64,000 nt of DNA from Clostridium_AT stratigraminis (GCF_045310675.1 NZ_JBJHZZ010000001.1:806001-870000), one strand, 5' to 3'. Shown: positions 36,917 through 45,337, numbered from the stretch's first letter. Numbers and translations are program-made. Notes: generated by a model not told the origin, from the letters alone.

Positions 36917-37444
36917 ATGCCAATTAAAATCATGATGATTTACGATCAAATTCAAGCTGGTGCAGGTACTAAAGATGATAAAATGGTGCCATTAGGCGCT
37001 AAAAGAGAGCCTGTAGGACCAGCAATCATGATGGAACCATTTTTAAAGGAGATTGACGGTAAGGTAATTGCTTGTCTTTATTGTGGCAATGGTACTTATT
37101 TAGCTGATCCTGAGGAGGTTTCCAGAAAACTTTGCGCTATGGTAAATAAAGTTCAACCAGATGTAGTAATGTGTGGACCTGCCTTGAACTATAAAGATTA
37201 TGCCAATATGGCAGCAAAAGTTGCTTATGATATTAATAGATCAACTAATGTTCCAGCTTTAGCAGCTATGTCTGTTGAAAATGAGGAGACAATTGCGAGT
37301 TTCAAAGATAAAGTAAATATTGTAGTTACTCCTAAAAAAGGTGGTATAGGGCTTAATGATTCCTTGAAAAATATGTGCAAACTTGCAAAGGCTTTAGTTA
37401 ACAAGGAAGACGTTACAGCTTTAACTGGCAGTATTTGTTTTTAA
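36917..37444 (+). CDS. Stand-alone GrdB-like domain protein
   Basis: The 175-residue protein resembles the N-terminal half of the glycine/sarcosine/betaine reductase selenoprotein B subunit. It shows the REPVGPAIMMEP turn, VIACLYCGNGTYLADPEEVS, the QPDVVMCGPALNYKDYAN segment and a C-terminal TPKKGGIGLNDSLKNMCKLA. The half of GrdB that carries the selenocysteine is absent, and the frame ends in TAA, so this is not a truncated Sec readthrough. It starts 11 bases after EIIC behind AGGAGATG and is followed by a terminator. The function is unknown; a substrate-binding or amine-handling role for the PTS product is possible. Confidence 0.7.
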   Translation: MPIKIMMIYDQIQAGAGTKDDKMVPLGAKREPVGPAIMMEPFLKEIDGKVIACLYCGNGTYLADPEEVSRKLCAMVNKVQPDVVMCGPALNYKDYANMAAKVAYDINRSTNVPALAAMSVENEETIASFKDKVNIVVTPKKGGIGLNDSLKNMCKLAKALVNKEDVTALTGSICF

Positions 37445-37448
37445 GTTT

Positions 37449-37478
37449 AAAAACCACTAAATAATTTAGTGGTTTTTT
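37449..37478 (+). terminator. Internal terminator in the PTS island
   Basis: AAAAACCACTAAAT pairs with ATTTAGTGGTTTTTT around a very small loop. It divides the PTS genes from the downstream enzymes. Confidence 0.85.
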
Positions 37479-37494
37479 CATTATATTTTATGCT

Positions 37495-37503
37495 TGTTAT
37501 AAT
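37495..37503 (+). promoter_or_regulatory. Extended -10 promoter before the glycosylasparaginase gene
   Basis: TGTTATAAT is a perfect extended -10 (TG-N-TATAAT) located 17 bases after the terminator T-run and 30 bases before the start codon. A -35 match is poor, as allowed for extended -10 promoters. Confidence 0.55.
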
Positions 37504-37532
37504 ATTATTTCAGAAAAAAGGAGTAAAATAAT

Positions 37533-38489
37533 ATGTACGGAATGATTGCAACTTGGCGTATGGCTGTTGAAGGTATTACTAAGGGAAGAGAAATCTTAAA
37601 GAATAGTGGATGTGCAGGAGATGCAATTGAAGCCGCTATTAAAGAAGTTGAGAACTTTGAATACTATAAGTCTGTAGGCTATGGCGGCCTGCCTAATGAG
37701 GAAATGGAAGTAGAATTAGATGCTGCATATATGGATGGCACTACTTTTGATATTGGAGCAGTTGCTGCAATTAAGGATTTTGCCAATCCAATAAGCATAG
37801 CAAGACGATTAAGCGAGGAAAAAGTAAATAATTTATTAGTGGCAGAAGGAGCAGAGAAGTTTGCTCATAAAGAAGGCTTTGAACGTAAAAATATGTTAAC
37901 AGAGCGTGCTAAGATTTTTTATTATAATCGAGTTAAAGAGGTAAAGGAAGAGGAAATCAAGCCTTACAGCGGACATGACACTGTAGGTATGGTATGCCTT
38001 GATGAGCATGACAATATGACTGCTGGCACCTCAACAAGCGGCTTATTTATGAAGAAGAAGGGAAGAGTTGGTGACTCTCCAATTTGCGGTTCTGGATTTT
38101 ATGTAGATTCTAAGGTAGGGGGAGCTAGTGCCACAGGCCTTGGAGAAGATTTAATGAAAGGCTGTATTTCCTATGAAATTGTCCGCTTAATGAAAGAAGG
38201 TCATCACCCACAAGAGGCTTGTGAAATTGCCGTAATGAGGCTTGATTCAGAGCTTAAAGAAAGAAGAGGTAAGGCTGGTGATTTATCTTTAATTGCCATG
38301 AATAATAAAGGTGAATGGGGAGTTGCCACCAACATTGAAGGCTTTTCATTTGCAGTGACTACTGAAAATGAGGAACCAATTGTGTATCTAACAAAAAATG
38401 TAGATGGGAAATGTATTCATGAAGTAGCAAGTAAGGAATGGCTTGACAACTATATGAGTACAAGAACTGCACCAATAACTAGAAGGTGA
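37533..38489 (+). CDS. N4-(beta-N-acetylglucosaminyl)-L-asparaginase-like Ntn hydrolase
   Basis: The 318-residue protein is a glycosylasparaginase-type N-terminal nucleophile hydrolase. It matures by self-cleavage before the catalytic Thr150 in GHDTVGMVCLDE. Substrate-site elements GTSTSGLFMKKKGRVGDSP and GSGFYVDSKVGGASATGLGE follow. Members hydrolyse the amide linking GlcNAc to asparagine, or related beta-aspartyl bonds. There is no signal peptide, so it acts on an imported, probably phosphorylated, substrate. ATG 37533 lies behind AAAAGGAG. The aspartate released could be used by the aspartase encoded 7 kb upstream. Confidence 0.9.
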   Translation: MYGMIATWRMAVEGITKGREILKNSGCAGDAIEAAIKEVENFEYYKSVGYGGLPNEEMEVELDAAYMDGTTFDIGAVAAIKDFANPISIARRLSEEKVNNLLVAEGAEKFAHKEGFERKNMLTERAKIFYYNRVKEVKEEEIKPYSGHDTVGMVCLDEHDNMTAGTSTSGLFMKKKGRVGDSPICGSGFYVDSKVGGASATGLGEDLMKGCISYEIVRLMKEGHHPQEACEIAVMRLDSELKERRGKAGDLSLIAMNNKGEWGVATNIEGFSFAVTTENEEPIVYLTKNVDGKCIHEVASKEWLDNYMSTRTAPITRR

Positions 38490-38540
38490 TTATTAATGAA
38501 GACTAAAATATTATGAAAAATAGATGAGCTAAAGGAACAA

Positions 38541-39614
38541 ATGATTTCTGACATTCTGAAGGTGGTTAAAATTAACAGTGAAGAAAGTGAGATAGAAGAA
38601 GGGATGCCTTTTGGCAGGGGGGTTAATGATTGTTTGCTTAAGGCACTTGAAATTGCCTCGAGTCTTGGCTTTGAAACAAAGAATATAGATGGATATGCTG
38701 GCTATGCACAGCTTGGAGAAGGCAGTGATTACCTTGGTGTAATAGGCCATTTAGATGTAGTACCTGCAGGTGAAGGGTGGCTTGAGCCTCCTTATAGCGG
38801 TTATAATAAGAATGGGAGAATTTATTCTAGAGGTATTTTAGATAATAAAGGACCAATTATGTCCTGCCTATATGCACTATATGCCTGCAAAGTAAGCTGT
38901 GTTAAATTTAATAAACCCATTCGTATAATATTTGGAACTAATGAAGAAACGGGAATGAAGGATATTGAGTATTATTTAAGTAAGGAAAAGCCACCAATTA
39001 TGGGTTGGACTCCAGATTGCAAATATCCTGTGGTTTATGGTGAAAGAGGCAGGGCTAAATTTAAGATATCAGCTAATGAAAAAGACTTGAAGGACTTATT
39101 TAGCTTTGTAACTAAGTATTTTTTACAAAGTAAGGAAAATGGAGACAGGTTAGGTATTGATTTCTCTGATGAGGAATTTGGGAAAATGCAGATGCGGGGC
39201 TATGGTTTAAGACAGGAAGAAAGCAAAAGTATATTTGACTTTACCTTAAGCTACCCAGCAGGAGTAACTCTTTCAAAAATTACCTCACAAATTAGATTAA
39301 AAATGCCAGATACACTATCCTTAGAGGTAGTTAGTAATTATGATCCTGTAAAGTTTGAAAAAGACTGTTTTTTAGTAAGAAAGCTTAAAGAAGCCTATGA
39401 AGAAGTCACTGGCTTTGATGGTACACCAGTAACAACAACTGGCGGCACTTATGCAAAATTAATGCCTAATATAGTTCCCTTTGGACCAAGCTTTCCAGGG
39501 CAAAAGGGCATTGGGCACAATCCAAATGAATGGATGGATATTGAAGATATTGTGATGAATGCTAAAATATATGCATTAAGTTTTCTAAAGCTAGGTGGTG
39601 AAAGTTATGAATAA
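38541..39614 (+). CDS. M20-family metallopeptidase (dipeptidase-like), with TGA near 5' end
   Basis: The 357-residue M20 peptidase has metal-site motifs GHLDVVPAGEGW, SRGILDNKGP and FGTNEETGMKD, and the C-terminal GGTYAKLMPN and GHNPNEW. Two starts compete. ATG 38496 has the best ribosome site (AGAAGGTG) and directly follows the preceding gene, but its seventh codon is TGA (38514-38516). ATG 38541, in the same frame, has AAAGGA five bases upstream and avoids the stop. The residues between, KIDELKEQ, resemble the usual first helix of M20 enzymes, so a nonsense change in an originally longer gene is likely. The protein may still be made from 38541. It probably trims the peptide part of the imported conjugate. 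Confidence 0.8.
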   Translation: MISDILKVVKINSEESEIEEGMPFGRGVNDCLLKALEIASSLGFETKNIDGYAGYAQLGEGSDYLGVIGHLDVVPAGEGWLEPPYSGYNKNGRIYSRGILDNKGPIMSCLYALYACKVSCVKFNKPIRIIFGTNEETGMKDIEYYLSKEKPPIMGWTPDCKYPVVYGERGRAKFKISANEKDLKDLFSFVTKYFLQSKENGDRLGIDFSDEEFGKMQMRGYGLRQEESKSIFDFTLSYPAGVTLSKITSQIRLKMPDTLSLEVVSNYDPVKFEKDCFLVRKLKEAYEEVTGFDGTPVTTTGGTYAKLMPNIVPFGPSFPGQKGIGHNPNEWMDIEDIVMNAKIYALSFLKLGGESYE

Positions 39615-40359
39615 AATAGTAGAAGTGTGCTGTGGAAGCTATTATGATTGTCTACAGGCCTATAAAGGTAAAGCGGAAAGAGTGGAATTAAATAGTGCAC
39701 TATATTTAGGAGGGTTAACTCCTAGTATTGCAGAACTAATTTTAACTAAAAAAAATACTGATTTAAAGGTTATTTGCATGGCAAGGCCAAGAGCTGCAGG
39801 GTTTTGTTATGAAAAGGAAGACTATGAAACATTATTATTAGATGTAAAGCTCTTAATGGAAAATGACGCAGACGGCATTGCCTTTGGCTGCCTAGATGAT
39901 GAAGGAAATATTAATGTTGTGCAAACAGAAGAAGTAGTTAAATTAATTAAATCCTATGGATCAGAAAAAGAAGCAGTATTTCATAGGGCCTTTGATTGTG
40001 TCAGTGATCCCTTTGAAGCTGCAGAAACTTTAATTAAGCTAGGTATAGACCGTATTTTAACTAGCGGTTTAGAAGCAAAGGCTGTAGATGGAAAAGGCCT
40101 ATTGAAAGTACTTCAGGAAAAGTATGGACATAAAATTCAAATTCTAGCTGGCAGTGGAGTTAATGCTGGAAATGCCAAAGACCTTATGGAATATACGGGT
40201 ATTACCCAAATTCACAGCTCCTGCAAAGCCTGGCTCATAGATAAGACGACAACTAAAAATCATGTTACCTATGCCTATGGCAAGGATGAATTTTCCTATG
40301 ATGTAGTTGACTCTAAGCTAGTTAGTGAGCTAGTAAAGGTAGTTAATGAAGAACTATAG
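39607..40359 (+). CDS. cutC: CutC-family protein
   Basis: The 250-residue TIM-barrel protein matches CutC: NKIVEVCCGSYYDCLQAY, RVELNSALYLGGLTPS, ICMARPRAAGFCY, FHRAFDCVSDPFEA and IHSSCKAWL. ATG 39607 overlaps the M20 gene end by eight bases with GGTGGTG upstream. CutC was named for copper homeostasis, but its real activity is unsettled, and many homologs sit in carbohydrate operons like this one. Here a role in the sugar-conjugate pathway is more likely than copper handling; that is inference from position. Confidence 0.9.
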   Translation: MNKIVEVCCGSYYDCLQAYKGKAERVELNSALYLGGLTPSIAELILTKKNTDLKVICMARPRAAGFCYEKEDYETLLLDVKLLMENDADGIAFGCLDDEGNINVVQTEEVVKLIKSYGSEKEAVFHRAFDCVSDPFEAAETLIKLGIDRILTSGLEAKAVDGKGLLKVLQEKYGHKIQILAGSGVNAGNAKDLMEYTGITQIHSSCKAWLIDKTTTKNHVTYAYGKDEFSYDVVDSKLVSELVKVVNEEL

Positions 40360-40393
40360 CATTAAATATAAATAAAATTAACAAAGTGAAATT

Positions 40394-40460
40394 AAAAAGA
40401 ACTACAATTAAAAAAAGCTACAAATAAAAAGAATTATAATTAAAAAAGAACTACAATTAT
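40394..40460 (+). repeat. A-rich imperfect tandem repeat
   Basis: Four imperfect units of about 16-18 bases (AAAAAGAACTACAATTA and variants) lie in the 176-base gap between cutC and the MupG-like gene. The whole gap is strongly A-rich on the plus strand. There is no open frame with a ribosome site. It may be an unstructured mRNA spacer or polymerase-slippage-derived sequence. Confidence 0.6.
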
Positions 40461-40535
40461 AAATAAAAATCAAATATAAAAATAGAAAGCTAAAAAAGAA
40501 AATCAAAAATGTAATCATAGGGAGGAATATTAAAA

Positions 40536-41624
40536 ATGCATAGAATGGGAATATCTGTTTATCCTGAACATTCTACAGAAGAAAAAGATTATGCATACAT
40601 GAAGCTGGCTGCAAAATATGGCTTTACTAGAATTTTTACTTGTTTATTATCAGTAAAGGAACCAAAAGAAATTATCATGGATAAATTCACAAGATTTATG
40701 GAAGAAGCACATAAACTTGGCTTTATTGTTGGGGTAGATACAAATCCAGAAGTATTTGCACATCTTGGAGCCACCCCCCTTAATTTAAAACTATTTCATG
40801 ATATGAAGGTTGATATTATTCGTCTGGATGGACATTTTAGCGATATGGAAGACATTGCAATTACCCATAACTCCTATGGCATTCCTATTGAATTTAATGG
40901 AAGTCAAAATACAGCTTTGGATTTAATGCTTGAAAGAGGAGCAAATAAGCATAACATGATAGTCTGCCATAATTTCTATCCACAGAAATATACAGGGCTT
41001 GGATGGAATAAATTTATGGATTTTACTAATAAATATAAAGTTTTAGGCTTTACTATGGCTGCATTTGTTTCCAGCAATAACGAGAATACCTTTGGACCTT
41101 GGCCTGTATATGAAGGCCTGCCAACCTGTGAAATCCACAGAAATTTACCAATAGATTTACAAGTAAGACATCTCCTTGCAACTAATATAATTGATGATGT
41201 TTTAATTGGAAATGCCTACGCTACAGAGGAGGAGCTAAAAGCAATATCAGAAATTGATAAATCAAAAACCACCTTTAAGTTGGAGCTTGATGCTAATATT
41301 ACTGAGAACGAGAAAAATATCATATTTAATTTTCCTCATTACGGCAGAGGTGACGCTTCAGACTATATGGTACGCAGCAGTATGCCGAGACTTAATTATA
41401 AAAATAAAAACATTCCATACCGTAAACATGACAGTGAATTCTTCCATAAAGGCGACGTAGTAATAGTTAACGATAATTTATCTCATTATCGCGGTGAGCT
41501 TGAAATTGTTACAAAAGATATGCCTAATGATGGACAGAGAAATTTTGTAGCTAGAATACCTGAGCAGGAATTAATTCTATTAGATTTATTAAAACCTGAA
41601 TATCCTTTTGGATTTATTAAGTAA
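40536..41624 (+). CDS. MupG/DUF871 TIM-barrel protein (6-phospho-N-acetylmuramidase-like)
   Basis: The 362-residue protein belongs to DUF871, whose characterised member MupG hydrolyses MurNAc-6-phosphate-GlcNAc disaccharides brought in by a PTS. It begins MGISVYPEHSTEEKDYAYM and includes FTCLLSVKE, GVDTNPEVFAHLG, RLDGHFSDMEDIAITHN and CHNFYPQKYTGLGW. A smaller C-terminal beta domain ends FVARIPEQELILLDLLKP. ATG 40536 is preceded by AGGGAGGAAT. Its presence supports an N-acetylated amino-sugar substrate for the PTS. The exact glycosidic bond is unknown. Confidence 0.88.
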   Translation: MHRMGISVYPEHSTEEKDYAYMKLAAKYGFTRIFTCLLSVKEPKEIIMDKFTRFMEEAHKLGFIVGVDTNPEVFAHLGATPLNLKLFHDMKVDIIRLDGHFSDMEDIAITHNSYGIPIEFNGSQNTALDLMLERGANKHNMIVCHNFYPQKYTGLGWNKFMDFTNKYKVLGFTMAAFVSSNNENTFGPWPVYEGLPTCEIHRNLPIDLQVRHLLATNIIDDVLIGNAYATEEELKAISEIDKSKTTFKLELDANITENEKNIIFNFPHYGRGDASDYMVRSSMPRLNYKNKNIPYRKHDSEFFHKGDVVIVNDNLSHYRGELEIVTKDMPNDGQRNFVARIPEQELILLDLLKPEYPFGFIK

Positions 41625-41696
41625 CATTGAGAACTGAAAATAGAAGATATAATATTAAAAGTAACACTTAAATTCATATAAATAAAGACTAAAAAA

Positions 41697-41731
41697 GAAG
41701 CGCTTCCCAAAACGAAAATGGGAGGTGCTTC
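41697..41731. terminator. Bidirectional terminator after the MupG-like gene
   Basis: GAAGCGCTTCCCA pairs with TGGGAGGTGCTTC (two G-U pairs) and is followed by TTTATATTT on the plus strand and preceded by an A-run that serves the convergent gene. Confidence 0.8.
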
Positions 41732-41738
41732 TTTATAT

Positions 41739-42725
41739 TTAATAAATAGTTGTAATTACTCCAAAGGAAGAAGCTTTTATATGGGTGTTTCCTATTAGTT
41801 CTTTTAATTGAGACTTTGTGCCGTAAACTATGCATCCTAATATTGATACATCACTATAGGTTCTATAGCCTTTTGCCATCATTTCATTATATATTGAGTT
41901 ATATTTTTCGAGTTTAGGGTTTTGTAAAGTTATTAACAATTCATTATAGGATGTATCAAAATGCATTGGCTTAACATTTACTCCAATAGCATTAAATTCG
42001 TCTATATAGGCACCAGCACCAGCATGCATGTCAGCATCCTTTTTAAACATTTTCATGTCTTCCTTTGTATAAGCATCCAACCAATACCAAGTTGGAGCTA
42101 TTTTTCCAAGCAAGAACTGAGCGTCAACCAGTTTGTATGGTTTATCGAAGGATATAGCAAGTTCAATTATTTTATCATCGGAAATTTTATCTAATTCATT
42201 TAAGTCATTTTTATAACCTTTATAATTAATTTCAGGATGAAAAAACATCATTTTTCTGTAGCCGGTTTGGGTATAACTTTCAGACCACGGTCCTACTTCA
42301 TTACCGTTATAACCTCCTTGATATCTTGTAACAGGGTAATTTAAACTAAGACCTAAAAAGGGCAACAACTTACTATTTTGAAAATAGCCAAAAACTGATA
42401 CATTCTCCTGTATTTCAACAGGTTTATTTCCTATAACTCTAGAAATTTTGTAGGCGCCTTTTCCTCCTAAAAATCCAAGAGTATCTATAGATTCACTTAT
42501 ATAGCCATTAGGAACAGTAAGTTTTACCAACTCCTCATGTTGTTTAAAAGCTTCTTCACTCAATTTTAGGCTGATTTTTGTATTGAGATAGGAGCCAATT
42601 GCTATAACTAAAAGTGTGACTACCAATGATATAATTATGGTCCTTATTGTGGATTTTAACTTACCCTTTCTTATAGCTTTCTTTAATTTATCTTCATTAA
42701 ACAATTCCTCTAAATTGTTATCCAT
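41739..42725 (-). CDS. Membrane anti-sigma factor with sigma-regulator N- and C-terminal domains
   Basis: The 328-residue protein has a short cytoplasmic N-terminus (ELFNEDKLKKAIRKGKLK), one membrane helix at about 29-49 and a long extracytoplasmic domain, matching the Sigma_reg_N/Sigma_reg_C arrangement of anti-sigma factors. It overlaps the ECF sigma gene by eight bases and is translated after it. It should bind the sigma factor until an envelope signal releases it. The signal is unknown. Confidence 0.85.
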   Translation of the reverse strand: MDNNLEELFNEDKLKKAIRKGKLKSTIRTIIISLVVTLLVIAIGSYLNTKISLKLSEEAFKQHEELVKLTVPNGYISESIDTLGFLGGKGAYKISRVIGNKPVEIQENVSVFGYFQNSKLLPFLGLSLNYPVTRYQGGYNGNEVGPWSESYTQTGYRKMMFFHPEINYKGYKNDLNELDKISDDKIIELAISFDKPYKLVDAQFLLGKIAPTWYWLDAYTKEDMKMFKKDADMHAGAGAYIDEFNAIGVNVKPMHFDTSYNELLITLQNPKLEKYNSIYNEMMAKGYRTYSDVSILGCIVYGTKSQLKELIGNTHIKASSFGVITTIY

Positions 42726-43221
42726 TATTTAACCACATCCTTTCAAATTCCTTTCTTGCTCTATAGAGATAAGTTTTAACTACGGACTCTTTTAGACCTA
42801 GTAATAATGCTATTTCCTTATAGGAAAGCTCCATAGCATATTTTAAAATTAACAGGTCTTTATATCCATCTTTTAACTTGTTAAGACGGTCTTTCACCTC
42901 ATTATTACGTTCAGTTATTAATAAATCTTCAGTAAAGTCTTCTTCTACTGTAAGCTGATTAGCAAAACCTTCTTCATCAATACTTATTTGATAAAGTCTT
43001 TTCTGTTTCTTCATTAAGTTTCTAAATTCATTTAAAGATACTTTAAATAACCAGGAGGGAAGCTTTTCTCTAGATACACCATCCATGTATTTAATTGCTT
43101 TAATAAAGCTGTTTTGGACTATATCTTCAGCTTCTTCCCTACTGCATCCGTTTTTAATTAAATATCCCATTATAATTTTTGATTGCTTTTTATACAATTC
43201 TAGCAGCAGCTGGGTATCCAT
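42718..43221 (-). CDS. ECF-type RNA polymerase sigma factor
   Basis: The 167-residue protein has sigma region 2 (SREEAEDIVQNSFIKAIKYM and LPSWLFKVSLNEFRNLMKK) and region 4 (LILKYAMELSYKEIALLLG, VVKTYLYRARKEFERMW), with no regions 1 or 3. ATG 43221 is preceded by AAAGGAGGG. It is encoded with its membrane anti-sigma factor downstream, so it probably answers envelope stress. A target promoter was not identified in the window. Confidence 0.95.
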   Translation of the reverse strand: MDTQLLLELYKKQSKIIMGYLIKNGCSREEAEDIVQNSFIKAIKYMDGVSREKLPSWLFKVSLNEFRNLMKKQKRLYQISIDEEGFANQLTVEEDFTEDLLITERNNEVKDRLNKLKDGYKDLLILKYAMELSYKEIALLLGLKESVVKTYLYRARKEFERMWLNNG

Positions 43222-43552
43222 TTTTCCCTCCTTTCTGCGAAATTAATACGCCTTTATATTAATAAGACAATTCTACCATTAAAATGTAAACATGGGTTAT
43301 GAAAAATATTTATAAGAAAGTTAAATTAAAGAGAAGGTACTTGGAAGGCAAGGTTTATAAGTCATGTAATAAAACCTATTTTGTCTATAGGAGATTTGAG
43401 TCTATAATCATATACATTATATTGAAATTAATGTTATAATTAGCATACAATAAGTTGGAAAACAGTTTGAACTTATATTTTTATAATAATTATATTGAAG
43501 AACAAAATTTTGAAAACTTACTATTAAATAAGCTATTTTAGGTGTGAAGTGT
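43222..43552. other. 331-base divergent intergenic region
   Basis: The region lies between the ECF sigma gene and the small membrane-protein genes and is very AT-rich. A plausible plus-strand promoter is TTGAAA at 43422-43427 with TACAAT at 43446-43451 (18-base spacer). On the minus strand, TTTACA with a weak -10 lies about 50-80 bases before the sigma gene. No additional gene was seen. Confidence 0.45.
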
Positions 43553-43882
43553 ATGAAAGCTAATAATATATTAAAAAGGCCCAAATTTAAATTATTTCTT
43601 GTGATAGCAGCTGTTTTTATATATTTATCTTATTTGTATTGGCTAGACTTGCCATCATTATCACCCAATGAGGCAATATTAAAATATTGTAAGGTAAAAT
43701 CATTAAATTATTCTAAGCAAAATATTAAAATTGAAGAATCTAAAATTACAGATACAAACTATGGTCAGCAATTTATAGTAAGTGGTGTAACAGACAAGGA
43801 GTTTAGCTCTAATATTTCATTTTTTTATCTAAAACATAGTAGTAAAGGATGGAAAGTTACAAGTGCTGGAACAGGCCCTTAA
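43553..43882 (+). CDS. Hypothetical membrane-anchored protein
   Basis: The 109-residue protein starts at ATG 43553 behind AGGTGTGAAG. One hydrophobic helix at about 15-32 (FLVIAAVFIYLSYLYWL) precedes an extracytoplasmic domain of about 75 residues ending HSSKGWKVTSAGTGP. The layout of a small beta-rich domain after an anchor resembles many uncharacterised Firmicute lipoprotein-like proteins. No lipobox Cys is present. The function is unknown; it is followed by another small membrane protein. Confidence 0.65.
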   Translation: MKANNILKRPKFKLFLVIAAVFIYLSYLYWLDLPSLSPNEAILKYCKVKSLNYSKQNIKIEESKITDTNYGQQFIVSGVTDKEFSSNISFFYLKHSSKGWKVTSAGTGP

Positions 43883-43932
43883 GCTAATGTGGTTTTCTTA
43901 ATGCTGGACTATTAATAGAAAGGGGTTAGGTA

Positions 43933-44439
43933 ATGTCTATTAATAATAAAACAAAGAAGGTCGTAATCACTGGCATTATTGTAATAACTTTATTTGAAAT
44001 ATATTTTGCGTACAAAATAGTAATGAATTATGCAGGAGTCTATCAGGTTGGCATTTTTATACCATTGATACTTCAGCCGCTTTTTTATATGTGGTTATTT
44101 AGAATAGAAAGGCCTTATTTGAAAATAAGAATCACAATAATATTAGCAATATCAATTTTTTTACCTTTAGTAATCTATTTTACCTTACCAAACTATACCT
44201 ATAATAAGGGCAAAGAGATAGTTAAGCAGAATTTAGCTCAAAGCGAAAATTATTTGTTTACTGATTTAACCTATGCTAGTGATACTATTCCTGTTATTAA
44301 TAATCCTAAGCAATTGTTTGTCTCAAATAGAGTATATTATTATGAAGTTACTTTAAAGGATGAGAAAAAATATTTTATTATTAACCCACTAACAGGTGAA
44401 TTAAAAGAGTTAGCAAGAAGCTACTGGGGAAGCAATTAA
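43933..44439 (+). CDS. Hypothetical multi-pass membrane protein
   Basis: The 168-residue protein starts at ATG 43933 behind AAGGGGTTAGG. Three hydrophobic helices are visible near 10-30, 36-55 and 65-86, followed by an extracytoplasmic domain of about 75 residues with YYEVTLKDEKKYFIINPLTG. That last segment looks like a PepSY-type or DUF-type strand pair. It lies 50 bases after the preceding small membrane gene and may be co-transcribed. The function is unknown. Confidence 0.65.
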   Translation: MSINNKTKKVVITGIIVITLFEIYFAYKIVMNYAGVYQVGIFIPLILQPLFYMWLFRIERPYLKIRITIILAISIFLPLVIYFTLPNYTYNKGKEIVKQNLAQSENYLFTDLTYASDTIPVINNPKQLFVSNRVYYYEVTLKDEKKYFIINPLTGELKELARSYWGSN

Positions 44440-44491
44440 AATTATACTCAATTATGTGAGGAATAACATTCAATATATTTGGAGGCGGCTT

Positions 44492-45337
44492 ATGAAAGCA
44501 ATGGAGTTATATAATCAATTAGAAAGAGATTTTATTTTTAAAGAATTGCAGGATGATTGGGCTAGATATATGGGGGAAGTAGAAGAATATCTTTGTCTTA
44601 ATTTCAAAGAAAGAAGTATGGGACTTGTCTGTGACTTTACTAAAGAAATTAATAAAGTTTACTCAGCTGTATTTCCAACTGAAGAAATTATGCAAAAAAT
44701 TATAGATGATGGAACAACTAATGCCATGTTATTTGTGCATCACCCATCTATTTGGGATAGTAGAAGAGCACCGAATTCATTTTATCAGATGAAAAAGACA
44801 TTGTTAGAGAAATTTAAAGAAAATAGAATTTCAATATATAATTTGCACGTTCCGTTGGATAACTTCAGCCAGTATTCAACTAGTGTAACTTTAGCTGATG
44901 CTATAGGAATAGAAATTGAAAAGCCATTTGCTAAATACCGGGGAGCATTATGTGGTGTAATTGGTAAAACTGAGTGCAAAAACATAGAAGAATTGCAGGA
45001 TAAGTTTTCTAAAGTACTAGGTCATAGTACAAGCCTCTATTTATATGGAAATACTAATATTAAAGATGGTAAAATTGCAATAGTAGCTGGTGGTGGAAAT
45101 AATGAGGATACTGTTTCTGAAATGATTGAAAATAAGGTTAGTATACTAATTACAGGTATAGCCACAAATAATAATTCAGAGGTTCATAGACTTGAGCAAA
45201 AAAATTCTATAAATGTTTTAGGGGGAACGCACTACTCTACTGAAAAGTTTGCATGCCAGAAGATCTGCAGTTACTTTGAAAAACTTGGACTAGCTTCTAC
45301 TTTTATTGAAGGGGAACCAATATATGAGGATCTGTAA
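44492..45337 (+). CDS. Nif3/YbgI-family dinuclear metal protein
   Basis: The 281-residue protein has the family's metal-ligand motifs MLFVHHPSIWD (adjacent histidines), YNLHVPLDNF and the C-terminal GGTHYSTEKFACQ. ATG 44492 follows a strong GGAGGCGG, so the in-frame ATG 44456 is discarded. Members are widespread and have been discussed as GTP cyclohydrolase-1-like or hydrolase proteins, but their role is unsettled. It appears to be a single-gene unit. Confidence 0.85.
   Translation: MKAMELYNQLERDFIFKELQDDWARYMGEVEEYLCLNFKERSMGLVCDFTKEINKVYSAVFPTEEIMQKIIDDGTTNAMLFVHHPSIWDSRRAPNSFYQMKKTLLEKFKENRISIYNLHVPLDNFSQYSTSVTLADAIGIEIEKPFAKYRGALCGVIGKTECKNIEELQDKFSKVLGHSTSLYLYGNTNIKDGKIAIVAGGGNNEDTVSEMIENKVSILITGIATNNNSEVHRLEQKNSINVLGGTHYSTEKFACQKICSYFEKLGLASTFIEGEPIYEDL

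Noticed and set aside
38514..38516. TGA in the M20 peptidase as a selenocysteine codon
   Set aside because: It is at codon 7 in a region without catalytic residues, no stem-loop follows at SECIS spacing, and M20 enzymes need no Sec there. A nonsense change or a downstream start is simpler.
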